A stretch of 64,000 bases of DNA from contig JAFEKR010000048.1 of NCBI GenBank assembly GCA_019022495.1, forward strand, positions 1 to 64,000, given 5' to 3'. The translations under genes were made by a program, and so were the position numbers. The notes below the pieces were generated by a model. It saw only the letters and a list, made by a program, of their open reading frames with translations. It made no database searches and was not told the DNA's origin. Positions 10,855 through 22,165 of the stretch are shown in pieces (position 1 is the first letter of the stretch; every line of letters begins with the position of its first letter). This DNA comes from Epichloe hybrida. Taxonomy: Eukaryota > Ascomycota > Sordariomycetes > Hypocreales > Clavicipitaceae.

Positions 10855-11461
10855 TTGCGCTGTCTCAGCGGACAATTCGGCGCGGGAATAGTGGCTGATG
10901 GGGTTCCGCAGGGGAAAATGGTGAAACAACAAACAATTGAGACGGGGATGGGGATGTGTTTTGGAAAGCTATAGCAGTGCTGCTTTATCTCTTATTGCGC
11001 GTAATAGGCGTGCTCGTCGTGGGGGGATGTGTTCACGATTTGAATGTAACAAGAGATAGGGAGGGACCAGGAGAGCGAGGGGATTAGGAAACCCGGCTGC
11101 GTACGGGTCCATAGTGTGGTATTTGTTCATTCGTCCAAACGGCAAGCAGCAGCCCGTGGGGGCGAGAGTTGTTCACTTTTTTGGTGGTGGTGGTGGTGAG
11201 CCGTCATGGGATTTCCACTCGCGCTGGCCCGGAGCGATCGGCAGTTGCAATGGGGGGGCGCAACTTTGTTTGTTTGCGACCGCCGACAAGAATTTCATGG
11301 ATGGCATGATGCGATGACCTCACCGGATTTGACTGGTGCCGAGCGGTCTTGCTCGAGCTGCCCAAGCTTTGGCCAATCACGACCTGTCTAGGACCTGTCT
11401 AGGAATCCGTAGGTCTTGCTAATCCGTTTTTGTTTTTGGGCGACTGAATTAGCGTCGAGTC

Positions 11462-11482
11462 CATCATCATCATCATCATCAT
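11462..11482. repeat. CAT trinucleotide microsatellite, 7 units
   Basis: Seven uninterrupted CAT units in non-coding sequence. Confidence 0.85.
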
Positions 11483-11667
11483 CTACCAGAACCATCTGGG
11501 CGGAACTTTCTCAGTCCGGACCCGGCGGACCCGGGCGCTTTGGTGCAAGCGCATCTCCTCGTCTTTGCAGGAGCTGTTGATTTATTTAGGAAGCATCAAC
11601 GAAAGAGATGATGAGTCTGGCTGGTCACATGAATGATGTGTTGTTAGAGCGACCACCGCCTGCACGC

Positions 11668-11711
11668 CAGCCGCCCGCCAGCCGCCCGCCAGCCGCCCGC
11701 CAGCTGCACGC
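11668..11711. repeat. 11-bp GC-rich minisatellite, about 4 units
   Basis: Three exact units of CAGCCGCCCGC and a fourth, degenerate one. The overlapping frames are all low-complexity and are not called. Confidence 0.8.
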
Positions 11712-14624
11712 ACTGCATGTACATGCTGAGCAGCCGGCAGTGTCGGCACCGAGAAGTCGTCGCTGTCCAGTCGTCCCCTGCAATATTACGCTTCGTATTG
11801 AGTCGTCTTGTCCCATTTCAACTGCCTAGGTACTTTTCCGGTCGTGCTCCGCCGAAGTGGCCAGTCATGATGCTTTTTCCACGTATCCGGAAGGAGCCTA
11901 ATAGTAAGCTCAAGCCCTCGATGCCGAGAAACGCTACTGCAGTGCATCGCCCTACCTCTGCCACTACCGGTCACGCTGTCATCATTGGTTCTCGGCCGTG
12001 GGACTTGGGACGACGCCTCAACCGCAGTGGCTGTAATATTCACCGGTTGACCCGAGGGGAGGAAACCGAGGGGAGGAAACAGAGGGAGAGGGAGAGAGGC
12101 CGTCGACGTCTGGCCATGGGATACAGCGCCTTGAACCAACGAGAGCGTCATCGCTTTACGTCTGGAACAGCTCGGTTGCAACGTCCGACTCCGATGTCGC
12201 GACTCCCCGCGTTGCTAGCCCAGCTTCCGAGCCTCTATGTGCGATAAGTTGCGAGCTGTGGTCTGTGGTAGCCTGGTAGGCTCTATCAGTAATCCGTAAG
12301 GACGACAATGTCACCGTTGTAGCTGCGAACGCGGCTCTCCTGCATTATGAGCATTCGACATGCATGGATAGCGCCTTTTTTCTTCGTGTGGTAATACCAT
12401 ATGACACCGAGCAGTACGGAGTAGAACATGAACTACACTTCCCCCCTGAATTATTTTACAAATCTACATGCCTCCCTTTTTCGTTCCTCCCTAATAGCTG
12501 TGATTCACTGTGAGTGTCGTCCGTAGTATAACCCCTATATTATTTTGGAGTGCTATGAGGAAAATACGCAGGGTATATTACGCTACTAGAAGATACATGA
12601 TTTTCCATATAAAGTGTGAGGGAATCTAAGTACTTACTTATCCTAGCCTCTGTCTCCCTTTTTTCCTTTCTAGCACCTAATTCGCTCAATCTCCCCTGTC
12701 GTGTAAATCTGTAAAATAATCCAGCTGGTGTATGTATGTATTTTGTTAATGCCTTGTTCTTTCAAGCTAAAGCTACCCTATAGATAACTTCCTGTCTAGA
12801 CTCCAAACCCGACGGCAATATTTCCAAAGGAATCACGGATTTATTCCTACGCCGCCGCCAAGAAAGTCAAATTCATCGCCCATCAGTCTCGCGCCCGATC
12901 GCAAAGCAAGCGACTTGCGGACCTATTCCCGAAGACGATGGCGAGATGGCCATTGTGCCCGACACCAGAGAACAATTCAGATGTACGGTCCGTACGAAAA
13001 TCCCATCCATGAAACGAACCCTCGCACGACAAGTCCAGCAGCACAAGCGTCGGCTCCTAATCCAAAATTTCGGTACTTTTTCGATCGAGGGTGCTCGCAT
13101 TGGGGAGGCGTGAGTGGCTGGGAGCCAGATTCGAGGGGTGACGTTGCGTTGAAACGGTCCGGAAAGCACGCCACGGGGCTCGTGTGACTGGATTTGGATA
13201 CAATAATGAGACCTTGAAATAAAAAGCCATCGCGTTAGAGGAAGCCACCCTCGGTCATGGCCGAATTCTCCTCTGTTTTTCTTATTAAGAACTGACAAAC
13301 AACACCCTTTGCCTCTCCACTGGGTTCCAAGTCACGCCGCCCAGAACAGAACATTCGGGCGGAAAACCCTAAATTTCCCTGCAGACACGCCCCTGTGTGG
13401 AAAAAAATAACAAATCAGCCAGCAGCCTTGCTCATCACCGCTCCCCTCCACACCGCCTTTCAACTCGGGCAAAGGCAAAATTACCGCCAACGACTCAGAC
13501 GAGAAAGACATACATACTTCTGGAAAGGATTCGCGAAGAAAGGGGCCAGGAGGGGGGGCGTGTTGCCGTGCCCACCAGAAATTAGAGTTCAACGCTCACT
13601 CATCCTTTTAGCACAAAGGCTGAAAGGGAAAAAAAAAAAAAAATTGCAAAACACCTCTTTTGAAACAGCGACGGCCAATTTCATCATGTGGGGGGGCAAG
13701 GGGGAAGGAAGAAGGAACAGAAAGGGAAAAATACAAAAAAAAACGCAAGCACCATGCGGTCGGTCCCCAGCTAGAGGCCGCAATGAATCCCATCACGAAA
13801 ACCTTCGGACTCGTCGCCGTGTCCACCATCAAAGACAAACTCAAAACCTTGCCAGCCAGCCTCTGCTTGCTCTGACGCACCATTCGCAAACTTGATATAA
13901 CACGCCCCCTATTCCGTACTTTAACAAACCGCCGTAGCGCAGATCTCCTCTTCTCGGAGATGAAATCCCCCCCCATTGTTTTCACTCGACAAGCCGATCA
14001 ATGACATGCTTCATTCCTGGCCACCATGCCGCCGCCTCTGGGCATCCGAATTAGAAACTTTAAAACTGACCTCTTGACCCCTGCGCACAGACTTGCTTGC
14101 ACAGCAGTCGGGAAAGTCGGACATCGTGAAGGTGCGAACGAACGCCTTTGCCCTTCACAAACTCCAATGGGTCAGAAACCAAAGCACTCGGGGTATACGA
14201 CGTATGAGATTCTACCAGGACTAAAAGTGATCCAGTAAAGTCTAAATCATACACCATCTTCAAAGCGCTTTGCCTTTCCACAGAGCCAACAGAGTTCAAA
14301 AATGGCTCCTTCACTCACACACACAATCACACGTTTCAATTTAAGCCTTGCCAAGAGACACCACTATCCAATCAAATTTCCATCATGAGACCCGAAGCTT
14401 TACATACGGGACGTACATACACGTGCGACTATTAAACGTCATCATGCGTAGCCAACGGTGTCGATTGCGCAAGCATATGACTGGTACGGTCCCGGGAAGC
14501 TTTCTCAACGCTGCATCCTCGCTTCGTTTCCGAGTTTGACTTCGCCAACCCTGACATGACTTCGACGACCTTGACCACTTGATCTCGTGATTCAACCTTG
14601 ATTCCTCGCTTTGCTCGTGTTATG

Positions 14625-16796
14625 TTATTCACTCCACAGGCCGCTTACAGGACGACCAAGACTCCCTGGCCGTCCTCGCACAAACCTAGCAGCGAATGCA
14701 TCCGGCCGGCCGTCGTCGTCGTCGTCTTTGGCGGGCCCAGGCTTGTTGGCCTGGGTTGATGTCGCCGCCAAGTCCAACCCGTATGCCCACCGAGCGTCAT
14801 GCGTGATTGTCTCATTGACCACGCTGATATCTCGCCAGTAGAGTTGACGGCCTCCGCCCGTACCCGTACCCGTAGAGCTCGCCTTGTCGGGCAAATCGTC
14901 CTCCGATGACGCCAGTACATAATGTTGACGACTGCTGCCGAAGCCCCCGCTCGTTTTGCCACCATCCTTCTGCCAAAAGAATGCACTTCCGCTCTTGGTC
15001 GTAGTGATGCTCGCTCCGCTTACTTTACTTTTCAAAAAGGGAATAAATGCTTCCAATCCATTGGGGAAGACTGTTTTCCCCGTCACCTTCAAGTCCATGG
15101 ACTGCGTCAAGTTGGCATCTAGCGTCAGACTATAGTTGCCGTCTGGTGCCGTCTGCCTGAAACTAGCCATAATGGGATAAGAATAGCTCGCACAAAAGAC
15201 CCTGGTGCCGTTGCTTGTTGCCAAGTCGCGACCCTCGTAGGAAGCTGTAACGTTTTGAACGTTACCAGAGTCCAGCACGGTTCCTCGGTTACTCATTGTG
15301 AATGTCTGCGTCCAGGAAGCATCAACCTCGCTAGACCCCGCATTGATCTTGGCTTTGATTTCTAGTTTGCGCCCAATGGTCTGATCGTATCGTACATATT
15401 TGCCCCGAACAGACTCATCATGTGATTTAAAGCTGGGTTTGTTCACGAAGATGCTAGGGGCGGGTCCCCTTGTGACATGTCCCGGCTTCTCATCTACTAG
15501 CCAGACAAAGATCTTGCCAGAAAGTAGCCAATATCGATTCGCCACGGCATCGTCCGCACCGACCACCTCCATGCTGAAATCGTGGGGGGTTCCATCGCAG
15601 AGGATACCGAGCCAGGGCGTGATGTCAATTTCCTGCTCCCGAAGATCGAATGCTTGCGTGCCTGCGATCGGCCTATGCAAAGGTGGCGAGATGCCTCCGG
15701 TAAACAAGACCGGGAAAGGCCATGAAAGGCCTGCAATCTTTCCATCAATGAACAAACGCACCTCGCGGAACGAACCCTTACCCAGCAACGTGGTGCCATT
15801 GAACGTGTCTTTGGACTCTTCGGGCACGTTGGACCACCAAAATTCTTCGTCAGACTGGCCCGTGGCGGCAATGGACAAAACCGCACGTTTGATATTGCGA
15901 GGCAATGAGACAGACGCTGATGCCTTTTCGTCTGGGTACGTCCAAGCGCTTCCGGCATTAGACTTTGCCCTGCAGGCGGATATAGCCAAAATCTGATCTG
16001 CGGGGGTGGCAAGTGGACCAGTGTCACCAGTCTGGTTGGCCTTGTCTCTGAAGAAAGTTGCTGTGAGCGTAGCATTGAACGATCCGGTATACTTGTCGTC
16101 GACAGCGTTGCCGAGATCGAATATGAGTTGCTGAGGTTGTTTCCACAGAGCAATGTAATTTGTCATGTCCTTCCAGTAGGTCCACGAAATACCCGGGCGG
16201 GGTTTTGGCTCAGCCGTCGACGTCCTCCAGACTTCGATGTCATTGAGCCACATGGTAGCTAAGCGGTCAAACTGACGGCCCTCTGAGACGACAGTAAGAT
16301 TGACAGCAACCCGGTTGAAGCTCGATGCAAGAGAGCAGGATGTTGCCACTGGAGGAACATAGTTGGCTAGTAGAGCACACCAATAGCAAGCATGTCAGCC
16401 AAAACAGCCACGACACAGCGTTTCGTTCATCATCTCTCGTTTGCACTATGTTGAGCAAAGAAGAAGAAGAGGATTGAGATGGGCTTAAATCTTACCAACA
16501 AACGGCTGACCGTAGCTATTCGCAAACACATGTTCCATCAGCGTCACCACGCACGACTCTCTTTCCTCCTCACCTCCCCCCGGGTCCCCAAGAACCTCAT
16601 TGCCATCAACCAGACCGCAAGACGACAACACAGGGCCAGTCACCTCAAGACACTGCAACGGCTCAGTAGGATAACCTCGTGCATCATCTCTAGACATGCG
16701 CAGTAACATCTCCTGCGCAGCCGGTCTCCCGACCAGCAGCTCTGCGGTTGCCAAGTCTAGCGCCACGAGGAACACGCTCCGCACAACGTTTCGCAT
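14625..16796 (-). CDS. Secreted peptide-N4-(N-acetyl-beta-glucosaminyl)asparagine amidase A (PNGase A family)
   Basis: Two exons, 16796-16496 and 16366-14625; the intron 16495-16367 (GTAAGA...CTAG) restores ANSYGQPFV-ANYVPP, a conserved join. Product 680 aa. Residues 1-18 (MRNVVRSVFLVALDLATA) look like a signal peptide. Then LMEHVFANSYGQPFV, FNRVAVNLTVVSEGRQFDRL, MWLNDIEVWRTSTAEP and WTYWKDMTNYIALWKQPQ, the hallmark of the plant/fungal PNGase A family (Pfam PF12222), with LIFDLGN and GSFNATLTATFF following. Nine N-X-S/T sequons are visible, as expected for an exported glycoprotein. Role: release of N-glycans from glycopeptides by hydrolysis of the GlcNAc-Asn bond, outside the cytosol. The C-terminus contains a run of five Asp and an Arg/Gly-rich tail of low complexity. 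Activity of fungal members is inferred. Confidence 0.88.
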
Positions 16797-18361
16797 AGTG
16801 GTACCTGACCGACCGACCGACCGAACGACCGAATGAATAGCTGACAGAGAGGAAGGAGGAGGGGACGGGAGGCAAACAGAAACCAGTGTGTCGGGTCAAG
16901 ATCTAGTTTATCGCATTGTAGACTGCAACATGATCAAAGGCTGGTGGAAGAAGAATATTTACCCACTCGTACGCGTCCTCACGTAATATGAGGGGAACGG
17001 AGGCTGCACACGAACAAAAACAAAATGGGAAGGAGCACCAGCACCGCACCAGACCATTTCGGCAATGGCAAGGCAACACATTATGTACTTTTTAACCCAG
17101 CAATCAATGGCATCAACGAGGCTCCGAGGTCAAGCAAAAGCCGATTCGCAGATTCAATGGACCGGCCCGCCTCGTGCATGCCTGTAATGCTCTCCAGACC
17201 AGGCATTCCAGCAAGCTCCAGTACCTCAGTCTCAGAGGATCAGCTCGTCATCCATCGCAGCGGCGCTTTCGCTACGCACGCATCGCAACAGAGAGCGCAT
17301 CGAGCCGGCAACAACCCGTCTCCTCCTGCTTCTTCTCCCTGCAACCTGATGCACTCGATCGATCCACGTTATCATGAATGGTAGGCCCCCATTCTGTACA
17401 CAGAACAGCAGATGGACGAGACAGCGTCGGCCTCACACTGGCACCCCGCTCGGGGCGGATGACGGATGTTCTCAGATGACTCATGCGGATTGAAGCCGGC
17501 ACAGACTCACAGTTTGGGTTTGCGAGCGGGCCAGGGGCGAATTTTGAGATGCAACCCATATTACTCCGCACAGGCTGGACTGTACGGATCAGAGTGTGGT
17601 GGTACAGTCAATATTGCGTGTATGCAAAAAGTATAATATATATGTGGTGTGACGCTGATCTCACGCTGAGAAACAAGATGCTCAAGTCTTAATGTTGATG
17701 AAAAAAGGTAAAATTGGGTTGCGCAATTCATATCTCATAACATGGGTCTTCACTCATTATGTATGTACTCGTCTCCTTCCTGCTTAGACCCGTGTCTCGG
17801 TGTCTCCATCTCTCCATCGCTTCTGCAAGTGCGTCGTGGTCTGCAGTCGAAGTTGATTCATTCATTCACCTGCATCTTCCGCCGCATACATCATTTGCAA
17901 AGGACGATGTCTATCGCAGATGCAAATGCCAGTTAATACAGTGCCGATCCTGCACCTGCTCCAATTGAGCCAGTTGAGCCAGCTGAGCCCCGCCCAGAAT
18001 GTGGCATCTGCCATTTGATAATACCAGCCCATGTTTGCACCGGCTGCAGCTCCGTAATGCGTGAAGAACGATGGAAGTCAGTCTGGCCACTGACTCCTCC
18101 TTCTGGGGGCTCATGAGGCAGGTTGAGGGGAATGGAAAACCCTGCACGACTCCAGGGATGATGAACGCCAGCCACCCGTTGGGAAAGAGGGGGGGGGGTC
18201 TTGACTTCTGATGACCCGACATGGCATGACATGACATGACTAGGGTGACGTGTCGGCGGAAATGACAAGAGCCAGTCAGAGGGAGAAGTGAACCAGGCAG
18301 AATAGAAAAAAAAAAAAAAATAAGAGTCGCCTTGGCGACTGATATCATGTGCCCGCTTTCA
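16797..18361. other. Intergenic region, no supported gene
   Basis: 5' side of the PNGase A gene and 3' side of the small conserved gene. Frames up to 180 codons (17,911-18,453 -) overlap the neighbouring gene's 3' end and look random. Visible: GACC tetranucleotide repeat at 16,807-16,832, a G8 run near 18,190 and an A-rich run at 18,304-18,322. Confidence 0.5.
16807..16832. repeat. GACC/GAAC tetranucleotide repeat
   Basis: About six units of GACC with one GAAC variant, starting 10 bases upstream of the PNGase A start codon, so inside its 5' UTR or core promoter. Confidence 0.75.
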
Positions 18362-18817
18362 CTAGGCACGGCAATGGTCCCAGTAACGCTTTCTCGCGGC
18401 AATGGCGTTCTTGTCTCCAACGAACCGATATTGGAAGAAGTTGAAGACGGCAAACTCTTCCCGGCTCATGACGTACGAGTTGGGATGATCTTGCACTTTG
18501 CCCCAGATCTGAGATAATGAGTGTTCGAGAATCTTGCTGACAGTAGGATCCGAGGCACCATCAGGGCTCTCTCGAGCGATCTCGAGTGCTTGGCCGACAG
18601 CAGCATCGGACGTCTTGCTAGGTGCCGGCGTCGTGCCACTCATGGCTAGGCTAACAACGGGCGTATCTTCGCGGTGAGGCATTGCGCGGTAGGATAAGTA
18701 GTGTGCCTGATGATGAGGTAGGTGTTGTTGGTGATGATGGTGATGGATATTTTGAGAGGCGACGGACAACAACATGTCGAGAGAGGAGCAAGCCGAAATG
18801 GTGGGAGAGCCGCTCAT
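18362..18817 (-). CDS. Small conserved fungal protein of unknown function
   Basis: Single exon, 151 aa. The first 70 residues are low complexity (an HHHHHQQHLPHH run, then a Ser/Pro/Thr-rich stretch). From about residue 74 a compact acidic/aromatic domain appears: VGQALEIARESPDGASDPT, SKILEHSLSQIWGKVQDHPN, SYVMSREEFAVFNFFQYRF, ending RKRYWDHCRA. I recognise the pattern 'ESPDGASDPTV..ILE...IW..(I/V)Q..P.(S/T)YV(M/L)..(D/E)EFA(V/L)FN' as recurring in Pezizomycotina proteins without a known role. No signal peptide or membrane segment is visible. Neighbours give no functional hint. The start codon is the first ATG of the frame; a shorter start at residue 15 or 46 would lose only low-complexity sequence. 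Confidence 0.7.
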   Translation of the reverse strand: MSGSPTISACSSLDMLLSVASQNIHHHHHQQHLPHHQAHYLSYRAMPHREDTPVVSLAMSGTTPAPSKTSDAAVGQALEIARESPDGASDPTVSKILEHSLSQIWGKVQDHPNSYVMSREEFAVFNFFQYRFVGDKNAIAARKRYWDHCRA

Positions 18818-21171
18818 GTAATATGTATTATATACTTGTTGTGGGTGAAGGGAGGACAGACTTGGTCTTGTGGGACCAAAGGGTAAATGATACGTCCAAG
18901 CAAGGGTGTCTGGGCAAGTAATAGGTGACTGAGAGCAGGGACCTGGTAATATTATGACTCCTTGCTAATAAAGCAGTGTCTGATGGAAAGTTTGTTTGGT
19001 CGACAGGAGACCAGGGGGTGGGTGTGTTTATTTATTTGCTTGAAGCAAACCTCTTTGACAAGTCCGTGGAGATTAAACGTTGACACCAGAGCCTTGCTTT
19101 TGGTTCTTTACGTTTGGAGAATTTCCCTCTTTCTTTTGCAGTCTATTCCTCTTGGGGATGGAGGGGCTCTCACAGAGGGCGGCTGGAAACCCGGTTCGGT
19201 TCGGAATTATGTCAAACGCGAGACTTTGTCGTGTCGTGTCGCGTCTTGAATTGGCTTGGCTTGGAGGCGTGGATGGGAAATAAGACAAGGATGTGAAGGG
19301 GGGCTTGCTAGATGGGATGGCTGGCAGATGCGCTGGGGGATAATTAAGTCAGGTTGTTCCAGGAATCCAGGAATCTGGAGCAAGCGCCGAATTCTTTATA
19401 GATGAACCTCACTGCCAGCCGATGCCATGGGGATCATGACGGCCGACGAAAATGGACACAAGGGGATAAGGGAGCCCGATCGAGTAGTCGGTAAAACAAG
19501 TCTTTGCAAGTTGTACTCTCCGTGGTGGTTCCCACAACGCCACCGCAACGTCGGGCCAAGGCGCTGGATCAGAGAATGCAACTGTGAATATTATCTATTG
19601 TCAAACTTTGGTTCCGAGTAATTGAGGGTCCCAAGGTTTTTGCGAGATTATCCATCGGGTCGTTTGGGGAGGGGGGGGTTCGTGGGGCGGCCACGCTTTC
19701 GTTGGCGACACGCCCGCCGAAGGGCCTTGGGAGGAGGGGGGAGGGGCCGATGGATGACGCCGTCGCTCGCTGCCCAAGACAACACGACAACCACCCCCCC
19801 CCAATGGACTTGGCTGGTGGAAAAAGCAATCAAGTCGTTGGCAACGTAATACAGTGATGTACGTGTACGGACTACGGACCGTAGAATCCGCGCAGTCGGA
19901 TTTTTGCTAAACTTGATCAAAAGCATGTTACACGTGCACGGTTTTCGTCGTTGACCATTGGAGGTGCATCAGCTGCAAAGTTTAAATTCCACCGAGTTCA
20001 CCCACTCCTCCTTGCTTTCTCACCCGGGCAACACGATGGATGAGTACGTTTGGTTTCGTGCACACTCTGTATCAACCTTATTATTTACTATTAGTACACC
20101 CTGCTCTGTTGGCCTTTGCACCACCGCCCAACAAGGCTTGTAGAATGTCGCTCCTCACATGGCATGGCCCTTTCTTTTTTTTGGAACTTGTTCATTTCCA
20201 CCACAGCTGCACCAATTGCTTCACAAAAAGCTTAAAATCCCACCCCACCCAATCAATGCCGGCCCAGCTGCAGTTTAGCCCCGTCTGCTGCTCCGTAGTC
20301 CCCAGTCCATCCGTTCAATTTCGTCCCGACAATGCAGCCCTCTCACCTCCGTCGCCGCGGAAAATTTAAACGAGGGCGGCTGTATCATCCCAATTCTGGG
20401 ATAGCCGTCACACACGCTTTGCCAACGATTTTTCCCTTTTTTGGACCCTTCTCTTTTGACCCGAGATGACCTCGGCATGACTCGCCCGGTTTGTAGCCGA
20501 CTCCAAGATACCACGCACTGTTAACGCCTCAGATGCCTTGTTACCATGCAGTCGGCTCCAGACATAATAAACGGTATGGAGAGGCTGGTTGAACCGATGG
20601 ATGATGGCACACGTCATGTCCGGGCCAACTGCTCGCTTTTCGGCAGTTGCAATTGACTGAAGAGACATCAAACATCGTGGCTTGAACTGTATGCCAGTGA
20701 ACTTGAGCTTATATTGCCACGGGGACAACGGTCATCGACGTGTTAGCAGAGCTTATTGTAGTCACCCTCTAGACTAGGATGTCCTTGCATGTACTTGTAA
20801 AAGAACACAGTCGGGCCGTGAAGAGCTGTGCTGTATTACCTAGCCGCCCACATCATGACTTGCCAATGAGGTCAGTCAACGATGCTCCACAAAGTTTTAA
20901 GCTCCAGCCCATCGCACCAAAACTTTCACCAAGTCTATTTCGTTTGCGGCCTGGCCGTATCTATTTATGACGGACTGGAATTCTAAGCTGGGTTACATGT
21001 ATTCTTTTCATCGTTACTCTGTGCAGTTATACATGCCATCCCTGACTCTATTCAAGCTCAATGATGATTGGAGCGGATTAGATCTTCGGCCTCACCTAGA
21101 TATTGTACAACAATCCAACGCCGTCACCATATCAGCTTTATCCGGCTCCTCGAGCCTATGCCGCCACCCCA
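18818..21171. other. Intergenic region, no supported gene
   Basis: 2.35 kb between two minus-strand genes. No frame has protein-like character. It includes G-rich sequence at 19,660-19,750 (a G-quadruplex motif is listed separately) and a C8 run at 19,793-19,802. No RNA gene seen. Confidence 0.5.
19722..19746 (+). other. Potential G-quadruplex motif
   Basis: Four G-runs of three or more separated by 1-4 bases: GGG-CCTT-GGG-AGGA-GGG... and a final GGGG. It fits the G3+ N1-7 pattern. Functional meaning unknown; 900 bases upstream of the small conserved gene. Confidence 0.5.
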
Positions 21172-22165
21172 CTAACGCGACGCGCGCTTTCCAATGTTCC
21201 ATCCCCAGGATCGCAGCACCTTGACGACCTTGGGTGTGACGGCCGCCGTCAGCGGCACTCTGAAGAAGATGAAGCTCTTGTGAATGGCGTAAGCGAGTGC
21301 GAGTTGAGTTCCCAAACCTGCCAAAGAAAGAAAGCAATCCTTCGGTTAGCCGCTATACTTTAGCACCCGAGGGGTTGGTTACATCACGAGCCGTTCGAGA
21401 AGGGGGGGCGCTTGGCCATTTTGACGAGATGTGTACATACTAGCTTCTTCCTTGTGATGCTTTTGCGCCTCCTCGACACCCCAACCAGCCATTTCGACCT
21501 TGTCGCTGATGGCGTCGTGCCCCAAGGTTTCGACTTCAGCACTCTTTACAGAATGCCAGTATTGGTGCCATTTCTGGCGCACAGTCTCCGGGATGAACTG
21601 GCTAACGCTCGAAACGACGTAGTGCTCGACTTTGCCTATTTTTTGTTTCCCCGTTAGTAAACAACGTTTATATCAACACGCACGTCAAAGAGTTTTTGGA
21701 AAGCAAATAAAACCAACCGATGGTGTCCGTTCCGACGACCCTTACGAGAAGGAAGCACAACGGGAAATCCAATACGCTGAGAGCAAGATACACGCCGACT
21801 GCTGACCAACCATACTCTTTAGATAGCCTCTTCAGCTTCTGACTCAGTGTAAGCTTTTCCTGTGTTCCGTTTTGTGTCGTATTGCGTCTCCAGCCGGAGA
21901 AGCGAAACCCTCGTCGTTGTGCCCGCGCGAATGTCAAACCGGGCTGACTTTTCAAGCGCCTACTCGTGCCTCGCAGCGGACTGAGGTGTTGTTGTTGCTG
22001 TTGTAGTAGTAGTCCTGTTTTCAATCCCGCGAATGTTGTCTGTCCCGTCTCTGCACTATGAAACGCCCGTGCCCATGTGTTGGTCCACGCTGGGAAAGAC
22101 ATTGGTCGAGCCATGCCGCCTTTCACGGGCAGGAGGCTACCAAGGCCGAATGCTGCTCGGAACAT
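21172..22165 (-). CDS. Mitochondrial DUF1279 / FAM210-type membrane protein
   Basis: Three exons: 22165-21718, 21635-21441, 21317-21172; product 262 aa. Introns are 82 and 123 nt; the first has an unusual GTTGGT donor, the second GTATGT. Splicing gives GTDTIGKVEHYVVSS and HKEEASLGTQLALAYAIHKS without frame change. Residues 1-100 form a basic, Arg/Gln-rich leader (QQQQQ near 55) typical of a mitochondrial presequence. From about 104: LTLSQKLKRLSKEYGWSAVG, VYLALSVLDFPLCFLLVRVV (membrane segment), then an amphipathic part and a second hydrophobic part AYAIHKSFIFFRVPLTAAVT, TPKVVKVLRSWGWNIGKR. The 'K-x-Y-G-x-x-(A/G)-V-x-(V/T)-Y' start and the C-terminal 'A-(I/V)-H-K-(S/T)...R-(V/I)-P-(L/I)-T-x-x-(V/I)-TP' are the DUF1279 signature shared with human FAM210A/B and yeast Nat2. 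Exact function in fungi unknown. Confidence 0.88.

Larger units (their letters stand above)
10663..14624. other. Gene-poor 4-kb stretch with microsatellites and no supported gene
   Basis: Lies between the NCE102-like start and the PNGase A stop. Frames of 130-176 codons occur (11,717-12,247 +; 12,873-13,298 -; 13,395-13,895 +) but are low in hydrophobic patterning, rich in Arg/Pro/Lys runs and overlap on both strands, so I do not call them. About 12,400-12,790 is noticeably more AT-rich than its surroundings. Several simple repeats are listed separately. A long 5' leader or promoter of the NCE102-like gene, or a non-coding RNA, could occupy part of it; nothing in the sequence proves either. 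Confidence 0.5.

Noticed and set aside
11717..12247. 176-codon plus-strand frame
   Set aside because: Arg/Ser/Pro-rich, overlapped by a similar frame on the minus strand, no start context or splice logic, no resemblance to any family.
13395..13895. 166-codon plus-strand frame
   Set aside because: Lys/Arg runs come from A-rich tracts; no domain pattern, overlapping minus-strand frames of similar length.
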